A DNA stretch of 64,000 nt from Saprospiraceae bacterium (GTDB lineage Bacteria > Bacteroidota > Bacteroidia > Chitinophagales > Saprospiraceae), in NCBI GenBank assembly GCA_016716185.1, contig JADJWV010000002.1, positions 782,501 through 846,500 on the forward strand. The letters are read 5' to 3'. Position 1 is the stretch's first letter. Each line of letters starts with the position of its first letter. The notes below the pieces were generated by a model. That model ran no database searches and had not been told where the DNA came from. It worked only from the letters and a program-made list of their open reading frames with translations. Below, piece after piece: positions 35,306 to 43,657 of the stretch. The translations under genes were made by a program, and so were the position numbers.

Positions 35306-36976
35306 TCATCCGCTCGCAAGTTTGCTTTTACGAATGCTGTAACTAAAATAAATAACGAGACCGATGACCAGCCAGGAAGTAAACCAGGCCCAGTTGGAAG
35401 CCGTCATTCCGGTCAGCAGATATGTGCAGCTGGATACCCCTAGAAGCGGAATTAGAGAGAGTTCCTTGGTGAAAGCAAGTGCCGACAAGATGACCATCAG
35501 CAACCAGAATATCATCGTTGAAATCTTGTAAGAATGTTCTGTTCCGTCCAAATTAATCAGATGAGGAAAGTATTCCGGAAATAAAAGTGAAACAGAAAAA
35601 AAGGAAATTACAACCAATAATGGGAAAATGAACTTTCCATTGATGTACCACAATCTGAAATGACCACTGTTCTCTTCGGTCCGCGGAATAAACAAAATTC
35701 CTGCACAAACGAGTACGAAGGCAAATAAGGTTGCTATGCTGGTAAAATCCAGAACAAAAGTTTTGTCGGTAAAAAAAATGGGAAGTCCAACCACCAAACC
35801 CGTTACGATCGTAGCGATTGACGGTGTTTTGAACTTGGGATGTATTTTCTGAAAAGCAGGTGGGAGTAAACCATCGCGGCTCATGCTCATCCAGATCCTT
35901 GGTTGCCCCATTTGGAACACCAGTAATACACTGGTCATGGCCACAACTGCAATGAAAGAGACAACGATCTGCATCCAATACATGCCTTTCATTTCAAAAA
36001 TGTAAGCCAAAGGGTCGCCAATGCCGTCAAATTGCTTATAATTAAGAATACCGGTAAGAACCAAAGCGAGTAAAATATATACGATCGTACAAATAATCAA
36101 TGAATAGATCATTCCTTTGGGAAGGTCTTTTTGTGGATTTTTACTTTCTTCGGCAAAAACACTGATGGCATCAAATCCTATGTATGCAAAGAATACACCA
36201 CTCACCGCCGTCATGACTCCCGAAAATCCATTGGGCATGAAACTGGCCTGGCCTAATTCATTGACGGGAAACCAGTTCTCAGCCTGAATGAGAAAGATAC
36301 CCACGACGATGACCAGCAGAATCACAGAAAGTTTTAAAGCCACCATGATGTTGCTCATGTTTCTGGATTCCCGGATGCCAATATAGATAAGGGCGGTGAT
36401 CAATAAATTGATGATCACAGCAGGCAGGTCAAAGATCACGCGAAGATTTCCGATCACGGGTGCAGTATTCCAGGCATTGATCAACTCCTGGTTGATACTT
36501 GCATTTTCAACGGCTTTCCTGGCTTCCATATGCGAACAGGTAAGCCAGTCGGGTATGTGAATTTCAAACCTTTCCAGCAGCGATGTAAAATAATCGCTCC
36601 AGCTAAAAGCTACATAGATATTGCCTATGGAATATTCCATTAACAGAGCCCAGCCAATGATCCACGCTGCCAGCTCGCCAAATGAGACATAGGCATAGGT
36701 ATAGGCTGAACCCGCAACGGGTATTCTGCTTGCAAATTCGGCATAACACAAAGCCGTAAATCCACATGCAATTCCGGTGATGATAAACAAGATTACCACA
36801 CCAGGTCCGGCTTTAAAACAAGCTTCCCCAAGACTGCTGAAACTTCCCGCTCCAATAATAGCCGCTATACCCAAAGCCGTTAAATCCCTCGAACTAAGTA
36901 CTTTGTGTAAATGACTCTGGGCTCCCGTGCTTTGAAGATGTTCCAGGGTTTTTCTCCGGCGTATTTCCTTAAACAT
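35306..36976 (-). CDS. APC-superfamily amino acid permease (CAT/YfnA-like)
   Basis: A 556-residue membrane transporter with about 12-13 hydrophobic helices. The unwound helix 1 motif GIAAIIGAGSFSSLG and the helix 2-3 loop AEFASRIPVAGSAYTYAY are characteristic of the APC family; the second repeat has FFAYIGFDAISVFAEESKNPQKD, typical of cationic amino acid transporters. It probably imports an amino acid by proton symport. It is divergent from the arginine decarboxylase gene across 280 bp, which makes arginine or a related cationic substrate a reasonable guess (inference). Its stop abuts the heptamer array. Confidence 0.88.
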   Translation of the reverse strand: MFKEIRRRKTLEHLQSTGAQSHLHKVLSSRDLTALGIAAIIGAGSFSSLGEACFKAGPGVVILFIITGIACGFTALCYAEFASRIPVAGSAYTYAYVSFGELAAWIIGWALLMEYSIGNIYVAFSWSDYFTSLLERFEIHIPDWLTCSHMEARKAVENASINQELINAWNTAPVIGNLRVIFDLPAVIINLLITALIYIGIRESRNMSNIMVALKLSVILLVIVVGIFLIQAENWFPVNELGQASFMPNGFSGVMTAVSGVFFAYIGFDAISVFAEESKNPQKDLPKGMIYSLIICTIVYILLALVLTGILNYKQFDGIGDPLAYIFEMKGMYWMQIVVSFIAVVAMTSVLLVFQMGQPRIWMSMSRDGLLPPAFQKIHPKFKTPSIATIVTGLVVGLPIFFTDKTFVLDFTSIATLFAFVLVCAGILFIPRTEENSGHFRLWYINGKFIFPLLVVISFFSVSLLFPEYFPHLINLDGTEHSYKISTMIFWLLMVILSALAFTKELSLIPLLGVSSCTYLLTGMTASNWAWFTSWLVIGLVIYFSYSIRKSKLASG

Positions 36977-37224
36977 AAATTGTCGCGTTTTAATATAAAT
37001 CGTACAGCAAGGGTAAACTTAATCAAAATTTCATTCGTGTTGCCAGGTATTTGCGATTCGTACAAGCCGGGTTGTAAATTCTAAAGATGCCCGATCTGCA
37101 GAATTCATCGATCTTCTGCCGGCACATACTGGCCTGCCGGTGTTTAAAAATTCCTGCTCCCGGAATCCAGCTTTAAGCAGCCTGCAGGCTTTGGGATAAT
37201 CTCTTCTAAATATCCATTTAGCAA

Positions 37225-37232
37225 TATATTTG
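37225..37232 (+). promoter_or_regulatory. Bacteroidota -7 box (TATATTTG) before speA
   Basis: Perfect TAnnTTTG, 24 bp before the ATG of the arginine decarboxylase gene. The leader would be about 18 nt. No good -33 element at 19-22 bp. Confidence 0.45.
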
Positions 37233-37256
37233 TGCCGCAAATCACAGAGGTAAAAA

Positions 37257-38657
37257 ATGGTAAACAAGTATTTTGATATGATCGATCAAACCTATTATTT
37301 CCCGCAGGAAGGGTTTGATCTGGAAAAAGATAATCTGATTTTCAACGGAATCCCATTGATGGTCCTTATTGAAAAATACGGCACACCATTTAAACTGACC
37401 TTTTTACCAAAAATTGCGGATCAGATTAAGAAAGCAAAAAACCTGTTTAATAAATCCATCAGGTCTCTCGAGTACGATGGAAAATATTACTACAGTTATT
37501 GTACGAAGTGTTGTCATTTTTCCTATGTGTTGAAAGAAGTTTTACAGCACGATGTCCAACTGGAAACGTCGTCGGCATTTGATATCGATCTCATCCAGAA
37601 TTTATATAAAAACGGTCTCATAACCAAAGATCATATAATTGTCAACAACGGATTTAAACCCAAACATTATTTGCAGAACATAGCAAGTATGGTCAATTCC
37701 GGATTTAAAAACATGATACCGGTTTGCGACAATATCTATGAATTGGATCAACTCGAACCCCTATTGCAAAAAAAATGCAAAGTTGGCATTCGGGTAGCCA
37801 CAGAAGAAGAACCTAAATTTGAATTCTACACCAGTCGGCTTGGGATTAGGGCTTCCCAAGTTATAGAATTTGCAAAAAACAAATTGAAAAAAAGTAAAAA
37901 ATTCGATTTGCACATGGTCCATTTTTTTGTGGACACCGGGATCAAGGACACGGTATATTATTGGGGTGAATTAAAAAAAGGAATCAATACGTATATCGAA
38001 TTAAAAAAACTTTTTCCTTCACTTAAGGCAATCAACATCGGAGGTGGATTGCCCATAAGAAATTCATTGGGCTTTGAATTTGATTACAAATACATGATCC
38101 ACCAGATCGTAAAAATGATCAAGGAAGCCTGTGATGAAGCCGGAATCAAACATCCCGATATTTTTACTGAATTCGGAAAATACACGGTTGGGGAAAGCGG
38201 TGCTACCATATTTTCTGTGCTCGAACAAAAGCAACAAAACGACTCCGAAGTTTGGTACATGATTGATAATTCGCTGATGAATACTTTGCCCGACAGTTGG
38301 GGAATTGCCGAACGATTTATTCTGTTGCCCGTTAATAAATGGTTTAACGATTATTGCAGAGTCAATATCGGCGGGCTCAGTTGTGACAATTCTGATTTTT
38401 ACAATACGGAAGCACAAAATCAGCAGCTGTTCATGCCTAAATATTCAAGAACCGATAAAGAACCTCTTTATCTGGGTTTTTTCCATACAGGTGCTTATCA
38501 GGATGCGCTTTCTGGTTATGGTGGGATCAAACACTGTCTGTTGCCTTCACCTAAACACGTGCTTGTCGACCGGGATGAAAATGGAAATTTAGTAGATTGG
38601 ATATACAACGATGAACAAAATTCAAGAGACATGCTCCGGATCCTGGGATATAATTGA
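37257..38657 (+). CDS. speA: Arginine decarboxylase (fold III, short Bacteroidota form)
   Basis: A 466-residue PLP enzyme of alanine-racemase fold (type III), forming agmatine from arginine. The N-terminal IDQTYYFPQEGF and the segment KYYYSYCTKCCHFSY, whose Lys84 should bind PLP, match the Bacteroidota decarboxylase group I recall; GFKPKHY, AINIGGGLPI (phosphate loop), and EFGKYTVGES follow. C-terminal GFFHTGAYQDALSGYGG holds the second-subunit active site. It is far shorter than the E. coli SpeA. The next gene, agmatinase, supports arginine over diaminopimelate as substrate. First gene of a rightward polyamine operon. Confidence 0.85.
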   Translation: MVNKYFDMIDQTYYFPQEGFDLEKDNLIFNGIPLMVLIEKYGTPFKLTFLPKIADQIKKAKNLFNKSIRSLEYDGKYYYSYCTKCCHFSYVLKEVLQHDVQLETSSAFDIDLIQNLYKNGLITKDHIIVNNGFKPKHYLQNIASMVNSGFKNMIPVCDNIYELDQLEPLLQKKCKVGIRVATEEEPKFEFYTSRLGIRASQVIEFAKNKLKKSKKFDLHMVHFFVDTGIKDTVYYWGELKKGINTYIELKKLFPSLKAINIGGGLPIRNSLGFEFDYKYMIHQIVKMIKEACDEAGIKHPDIFTEFGKYTVGESGATIFSVLEQKQQNDSEVWYMIDNSLMNTLPDSWGIAERFILLPVNKWFNDYCRVNIGGLSCDNSDFYNTEAQNQQLFMPKYSRTDKEPLYLGFFHTGAYQDALSGYGGIKHCLLPSPKHVLVDRDENGNLVDWIYNDEQNSRDMLRILGYN

Positions 38658-38686
38658 TGAATAATTATCAGATTGAAAAATAACAT

Positions 38687-39565
38687 ATGAAAAAACAAGC
38701 AAAGACCTACGCAGGAGTCGCTGAAAAATTCGGAAAGTTTGAAACTGCTCAGGTATTATTAACTTCCTTGCCCTATGACGGCACAAGCACCTGGGGTAAA
38801 GGTGCCGATAAAGGTTACAAGGCTTTTATGGATGCTTCGGAAAATATGGAGCTTTACGATATCGAAACCAACACGGAACCATATAAAAATGGTGTGTATG
38901 TCGAAAAGCCATTGAAGTTGAAGGATTGTACTCCGGAAGAGATGGTTGAAAAAATTTATAAAACCGTTGCTGCCCAATTAAAAACCGGGAAGTTGCTGAC
39001 TTATTTTGGTGGTGAGCATAGCGTGAGTATCGGTATTCTGAGGGCATTTGCCAAAAAATACAAAAAGCTGACTGTATTGCAACTGGATGCACATACAGAT
39101 CTCAGGCCTTCGTACATGGGTACACCATTTAACCATGCCTGTGCGGTGTTCGAAGCCCGGGAGAATGCCAACCTGATTCAGGTAGGAATACGAAGCATGG
39201 ATGTTTCCGAGAAGAAATATCTTCAAAAAGACAAAGTGTATTTTGCCCACCAGATCATCGACAATGATTATTGGATGGAAGAAGCGTTGAAAAAAATGAC
39301 CAATGATGTATACATCACGTTGGATCTCGATGTCTTTGATTCTTCTTTGATGCCTAGCACAGGAACCCCAGAGCCGGGTGGAATGCATTGGTATCAGATG
39401 ATGCAATTTTTAAGGATGGTATTTCTCAGGAAAAATATTGTGGGCTTTGATATTGTCGAATTAGCTCCATCCAAGGGAAATAAAGCGCCGGAATTTTTAG
39501 CCGCTAAATTGTATTACAAAATGTTGGCTTATTATTTTGAAAGAAAAAACAGAAAAAATAAATAG
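38687..39565 (+). CDS. speB: Agmatinase (ureohydrolase)
   Basis: A 292-residue ureohydrolase hydrolysing agmatine to putrescine and urea. All manganese-binding motifs are present: GGEHS (about 107-111), LDAHTD, DLDVFD and the GTPEPGG loop, followed by GFDIVELAP. Length and motif set fit SpeB. It follows speA by 29 bp and precedes the deoxyhypusine-synthase-like gene by 47 bp, in the same direction. Arginase or formimidoglutamase remains an alternative by sequence, but the operon argues for agmatinase. Confidence 0.9.
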   Translation: MKKQAKTYAGVAEKFGKFETAQVLLTSLPYDGTSTWGKGADKGYKAFMDASENMELYDIETNTEPYKNGVYVEKPLKLKDCTPEEMVEKIYKTVAAQLKTGKLLTYFGGEHSVSIGILRAFAKKYKKLTVLQLDAHTDLRPSYMGTPFNHACAVFEARENANLIQVGIRSMDVSEKKYLQKDKVYFAHQIIDNDYWMEEALKKMTNDVYITLDLDVFDSSLMPSTGTPEPGGMHWYQMMQFLRMVFLRKNIVGFDIVELAPSKGNKAPEFLAAKLYYKMLAYYFERKNRKNK

Positions 39566-39612
39566 CAGTTCATGCAATTCTTCAACTGCATCACCATGTA
39601 AAATTTACGGAG

Positions 39613-40587
39613 ATGAATAAAGGACCTGTTTCACAATTTATCCAAACGCATTACCGGCATTTCAATGCAGCTGCTTTAGTCGATGCTGCAAAAGCCTATG
39701 AGTTGCATCTCGCTGAAGGAGGCAAAATGATGGTTACTTTGGCGGGAGCAATGAGTACCGCTGAATTGGGAGTTTCTCTTGCTGAAATGATCAGACAGGG
39801 GAAAGTCGATATCATTTCCTGTACCGGAGCTAATCTCGAAGAAGACCTGATGAATCTGGTGGCGCATAATCATTACAAACGCATTCCTAATTACCGGGAC
39901 CTTACCCCTCAGGATGAATGGGCCTTATTGGAACAGGGACTCAACCGGGTTACAGATACCTGTATTCCGGAAGAAGAAGCATTCCGCCGGTTGCAGAAAC
40001 ATATCCATGCCTTGTGGACCGGTGCACAACAAAAAGGCGAAAGATATTTTCCCCATGAATATATGTATCAGATGCTTTTGAGTGGTGTGCTGGAGCAGTA
40101 CTATGAAATTGATCCAAAAAATTCCTGGATGCTTGCGGCGGCTGAGCGCAATTTGCCCATCATTGTGCCCGGTTGGGAAGATTCAACCATGGGCAATATT
40201 TTTGCATCCTATGTAATCAAGCAGGAGTTGAATGCCAGCACCATGAAAAGTGGAATTGAATACATGGTCTATTTATCAGAATGGTATCGGAAAAATTCAA
40301 ATGGTAAAGGTGTAGGGTTCTTCCAGATTGGAGGAGGCATTGCAGGAGATTTTCCGATCTGTGTTGTACCCATGATGTACCAGGATCTGGAGTGGCACGA
40401 TGTCCCGTTCTGGTCATATTTTTGTCAGATCTCCGATAGCACTACCTCTTTTGGATCCTATTCGGGAGCCGTCCCCAATGAAAAAATTACCTGGGGAAAA
40501 CTGGATATCCATACCCCTAAATTTGTCATTGAAAGCGACGCGACCATTGTAGCCCCTCTGATTTTTGCCTGGATACTGGGATGGTAG
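39613..40587 (+). CDS. Deoxyhypusine synthase-like protein (possible homospermidine synthase)
   Basis: A 324-residue member of the deoxyhypusine synthase fold, NAD-dependent enzymes that transfer the aminobutyl group of spermidine. Motifs: LAGAMSTAELGVSLAEMI, SCTGANLEEDLMNLVAHNHY (NAD-binding), PGWEDSTMGNIF, and the C-terminal ITWGKLD, in which Lys296 matches the catalytic Lys forming the enzyme-imine intermediate. Bacteria lack eIF5A, the usual substrate. Some bacterial homologues are known to work as homospermidine synthases; with arginine decarboxylase and agmatinase just upstream, a polyamine product is likely (inference). Start ATG at 39613 is preceded by an acggag stretch. Confidence 0.85.
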   Translation: MNKGPVSQFIQTHYRHFNAAALVDAAKAYELHLAEGGKMMVTLAGAMSTAELGVSLAEMIRQGKVDIISCTGANLEEDLMNLVAHNHYKRIPNYRDLTPQDEWALLEQGLNRVTDTCIPEEEAFRRLQKHIHALWTGAQQKGERYFPHEYMYQMLLSGVLEQYYEIDPKNSWMLAAAERNLPIIVPGWEDSTMGNIFASYVIKQELNASTMKSGIEYMVYLSEWYRKNSNGKGVGFFQIGGGIAGDFPICVVPMMYQDLEWHDVPFWSYFCQISDSTTSFGSYSGAVPNEKITWGKLDIHTPKFVIESDATIVAPLIFAWILGW

Positions 40588-40622
40588 ATGATGGGTAATA
40601 GATACTAGATGATAGTCTTCTA

Positions 40623-40693
40623 CCTTACGCCTTAAGCCTTACGCCTTAAGCCTTACGCCTTAAGCCTTAGGCCTTAAGCCTTACGCCTTTAAG
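40623..40693. repeat. 14-bp tandem array (CCTTACGCCTTAAG)
   Basis: Five units; the fourth has one substitution and the last has one extra T. Each junction carries the palindrome CTTAAG, so the array can fold back on itself. It lies 36 bp after the stop of the DHS-like gene. Confidence 0.9.
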
Positions 40694-40843
40694 CTAAGAA
40701 CCTGGATTCCATTGCATGAATAGGGATAATAGATGCTGGATTATTGAGGTGTGATGCTCAGAAACTTGACTTTGGTACTAAGAAATAAAAACTTTTCGCT
40801 TCGAGCTTTGCGCTTTAAGCTTCTTCCGCTTTTAGCCTTTCTC

Positions 40844-41287
40844 TCAGTCCAATGGCGGATTGTCATCCTCTTCCCCAAATAAGGGAGCTTCAGGCCTGGC
40901 ATCGGGTGGTGGAGCGCCGGGTTTCTCATTTTCTTTGGCTTTAACGCTTTTTGTGGCGTGAGGTACCAATAACAGACGCTGTTTTTCGATGAGTTCGCCG
41001 GTAACAGTGCAGATCCCGTAAGATTTATTTTTAATTCGGACTAATGCCATCTCCAGATTCTGGATAAATTGCTTTTGGCGCTCAGCCATTTTGGTCAGGA
41101 ACTCAATTTCCGTGTGAATGGAACTATCATCAAACCAATCGCCACCTTGTTCATCAGCCATGTTGTCGCGAAGTTCCATCATCTGTTGCTCAATACCCGA
41201 CAACTCGCTTTTTGATAATTCAAGTTTTTCGTCGATGAGCTTTTTGAATTCCATCAACTCTTCATCTGAATATCTGGTCTTAGTCAT
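40844..41287 (-). CDS. TraR/DksA-family protein with degenerate zinc finger
   Basis: A 147-residue relative of DksA. A coiled-coil region of about 70 residues (KKLIDEKLELSKSELSGIEQQ) precedes the zinc-finger position YGICTVTGELIEKQRLLLVPHAT. Only the first Cys of the usual C-x2-C ... C-x2-C remains; the other positions are Thr, His and others, so zinc binding is doubtful. I recall this variant in other Bacteroidota. The C-terminus is acidic and Pro-rich. Family members bind RNA polymerase through its secondary channel and modulate transcription. ATG at 41287 lies downstream of a promoter box at 41303-41310. Confidence 0.8.
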   Translation of the reverse strand: MTKTRYSDEELMEFKKLIDEKLELSKSELSGIEQQMMELRDNMADEQGGDWFDDSSIHTEIEFLTKMAERQKQFIQNLEMALVRIKNKSYGICTVTGELIEKQRLLLVPHATKSVKAKENEKPGAPPPDARPEAPLFGEEDDNPPLD

Positions 41288-41302
41288 TCTCAAAAATTTG
41301 GG

Positions 41303-41310
41303 CAAAAATA
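41303..41310 (-). promoter_or_regulatory. Bacteroidota -7 box (TATTTTTG) before the DksA-like gene
   Basis: Perfect TAnnTTTG on the minus strand, 15 bp before the ATG at 41287. Confidence 0.4.
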
Positions 41311-41839
41311 GATATATATTTTTTCTTCATTTGAATTTTTTTAAGTTTGAATATATTCAAGTTAATTTATTGTATATTATATAAATATGCATGTAAAATA
41401 TATATATATATAAGATTTAAAAATGAGCCACCCGGCTCCCACCTGAATCTCGAAGGAGCGCTTTTCATGATTGCAGTTTGCTTTATTAAATTGTTGCACC
41501 AAGATGGTTTCATTCAGCTGGAAATTAGCAGTCTTTAAGGCATGTATGAACAAATGTTAAAGTTTTACTTATTATTTGGGAATCAACAGCTTTCGTAATA
41601 ATTTTGTGGAGTAAAACGAACTTGCAAAAAATAGCCAACGCGAAATTTTATTGTAAGCGGAATACAATCTTCAAACAAACAATTTCTAACTTTTTAGGGT
41701 GATTTGCTGCCCATTCCTGCTTGTTGGAATTTCTTTTTTTCAATTCCACAAGTCATTGGTTGGTTCAGCTTATACAAAAGCATTTATCATATAATGTATA
41801 TATTATTGATTAAAAGTGGGTATATACATTGTTTTTTAT
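41311..41839. other. AT-rich intergenic region
   Basis: Contains tatatata runs, a small hairpin GAGCC-ACCC-GGCTC around 41423-41436, and the first copy of TGTAAGCGGAAT (41652-41663), which recurs at 41846-41857. No gene I could support. Confidence 0.5.
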
Positions 41840-41847
41840 TATATTTG
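41840..41847 (+). promoter_or_regulatory. Bacteroidota -7 box (TATATTTG) before the small ORF
   Basis: Perfect TAnnTTTG, 33 bp before the ATG at 41881. It overlaps the second copy of TGTAAGCGGAAT, so the repeat could act in its regulation. Confidence 0.4.
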
Positions 41848-41880
41848 TAAGCGGAATCCAGAACATATCATCATCATACC

Positions 41881-42048
41881 ATGAAAAATCCATTCAAAAA
41901 ACGAGAGAAAAAGGAGAATCCAAAGGCGGAAATCCTTTTAAAACAGGAAGGGCATCTCATTGATTTGCAATCTGACGATATCCATCCTGAAGAACTTCAA
42001 CCCCAGGGCCAGTTTCTGGAAACCGATGAGGATCTCGGGTATTGCTGA
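41881..42048 (+). CDS. Putative small protein, 55 residues
   Basis: An ATG-initiated frame of 55 codons. The N-terminal 20 residues are lysine-rich (MKNPFKKREKKENPK), the rest is acidic (IDLQSDDIHPEEL ... ETDEDLGYC) and ends in Cys. No signal peptide or membrane segment. A promoter box lies 33 bp upstream. The charge separation could suit a small regulator, a disordered binding protein or a peptide precursor; none is shown. No family recognised. Confidence 0.45.
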   Translation: MKNPFKKREKKENPKAEILLKQEGHLIDLQSDDIHPEELQPQGQFLETDEDLGYC

Positions 42049-42249
42049 TTTTTCATGACCCATACGTCAAGCCTGTTTATTTAAAGGTATTACTCCAAAC
42101 CTTCAGATTTGCATTGCGCATTTACCAGCACCAGGAGTTTCACTTGGCAGCATGTGAAACTTAAAAATATTCCATTGACTGATTTTTATGAGTTTTGGAT
42201 GGTTCCCGATGAATTTGCTCATGGGAAATTTCAGAACAGCCAGGTGTAA
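42045..42249 (+). other. Coding-like stretch across two frames (possible gene remnant)
   Basis: After the small ORF, the frame starting at 42045 is open for 39 codons (reads DPYVKPVYLKVLLQTF), and an overlapping frame open to 42249 reads KNIPLTDFYEFWMVPDEFA. Both look more protein-like than random, without start codons. They could be a frameshifted tail of the small ORF or a decayed gene. Weakly supported. Confidence 0.2.
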
Positions 42250-42302
42250 TTCTTGTATGGAACATGCAAACGGAGGATCTTAAAAAATCAGTTGACGTTC
42301 GA

Positions 42303-43610
42303 TCAATACCCCGACTTAGTTTCGCGAATAAAATTTTTCAGCAGATCTTCCCACCCTTTCCACTCTCCTTTAAAATCAAAACTACTGTTGTGCCAGATCA
42401 GGTGAAAATGTCCTTTATACTTTTGGGTAATTTGCCACAGTTCAGTTAAATCTTCCAGGGTTCTTTGCGGCGAATAATTCAGGTAACTCAGATAGGAACG
42501 ATCCATTGCTGTGCCTGGAACAATTTTCAAGTTGGTTTCCGAATTTTTTTCCAAATCAAACCAATAAAATGACCTGCAACTGGAAGCCCGAAATCCCGGC
42601 ATTTCTGGGTAAGCCATAGAATAATCTTCGCGAATATCGCAGTCTATAAGGAAGCGGTATGTTTCCGGTAAGGTAAACTTCAAATAGTGTTGTCTGCTTT
42701 TTACAACAGGCTGCCGACACTTATCCTGCAACCGTTTTATTTCGTTGTTTATGATCTCTCTTTGATTAAAACTTTTGTAGGATGGATGAATTCCAATCAC
42801 ACCAAATTCCTGTAGCTCTTCTAAAATTTTTCGAACCGGTTTGAGGTTCAATCGATGATTATTATCGTATGGGCTTTCTCCTCCCGCAAGGATAAAAAAA
42901 TAAAGAATTTCTTTATCTAAATTCAGTTGTCGGATGTATTCATAACTATCAAATGGGTCTTTGCGAATTCCGAAGTAGATTTTAAGTCTTTCACTAACAT
43001 TTGTTAGTTCTCCATGAGACAGTTCTCGAAGTGTACCGCCCAGTATCTTAATCCATGATTTGTATTTGTGCTTGTAAAACTGATCGATGTCAAAGCCTAT
43101 TGAAAACGGTTCATCCGCCGGTTTCAGCTTAATATTTGTATGATAGCATTGTTCGAGTTTTTTTGCGAATTGGAAGACCCAATGATCGACGAGAGGTAAT
43201 CTCAAAACATTATTTTTAAACAACAAACTTGCGGTGGCGGGAAAACGGCCATGCTTGTCTTTTTGGCGTGGCTCATACTCTTCTATTCTGCTCAAATGCC
43301 AGAAGATGCCACTCAGCCAATCCGTACTTGGATCCGGGAAAATGCAATAAGGGATTTTTGATATTAATTTTTCCTTATCTGCAATGATCTTGTCGAAAGT
43401 CCACAAAAAGCTGTTGTCGTTTGAAATTCTGATCTCGCGTGATTTGAGTTGCTCTGAACCATGTTGCACGGACATCCCTTCCCATTTTTGGTAGGTTTCT
43501 ATGCTGGAGCAAATTTCAAAATGCAACTCTGAAAAGTAGGTCCCCATTTGCTTCAACACGTAAGTCAACCTGTTTTCAGGCCGTGGAGCGTATACAAGAA
43601 CCTTGTTCAT
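42303..43610 (-). CDS. Polysaccharide deacetylase-like protein
   Basis: A 435-residue protein resembling Bacteroidota proteins annotated as polysaccharide deacetylase (NodB-like), with an N-terminal accessory region. Visible are SIGFDIDQFYKHKY (about 168-181; the aspartate pair stands at the expected metal site), IGIHPSYKSFNQREI (His/Pro motif), and REDYSMAYPEMPGFRAS near 333-349, a motif seen in this group. The second metal His near the C-terminus may be in HLIWHNSSFD. It could remove acetyl groups from a surface glycan. No signal peptide is seen. It is divergent from the gene at 43658 by 47 bp. Confidence 0.7.
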   Translation of the reverse strand: MNKVLVYAPRPENRLTYVLKQMGTYFSELHFEICSSIETYQKWEGMSVQHGSEQLKSREIRISNDNSFLWTFDKIIADKEKLISKIPYCIFPDPSTDWLSGIFWHLSRIEEYEPRQKDKHGRFPATASLLFKNNVLRLPLVDHWVFQFAKKLEQCYHTNIKLKPADEPFSIGFDIDQFYKHKYKSWIKILGGTLRELSHGELTNVSERLKIYFGIRKDPFDSYEYIRQLNLDKEILYFFILAGGESPYDNNHRLNLKPVRKILEELQEFGVIGIHPSYKSFNQREIINNEIKRLQDKCRQPVVKSRQHYLKFTLPETYRFLIDCDIREDYSMAYPEMPGFRASSCRSFYWFDLEKNSETNLKIVPGTAMDRSYLSYLNYSPQRTLEDLTELWQITQKYKGHFHLIWHNSSFDFKGEWKGWEDLLKNFIRETKSGY

Positions 43611-43657
43611 TTCGTTATTTTATACGGGCAATGTTTAAAAAATATTACTTTTAGGAG

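Noticed and set aside
37257..38657. Diaminopimelate decarboxylase
   Set aside because: Same fold, but agmatinase follows directly and the PLP-lysine segment matches the arginine decarboxylase group.
38978..39406. 142-codon frame antisense to agmatinase
   Set aside because: The plus-strand gene carries all ureohydrolase motifs; the antisense frame has none.
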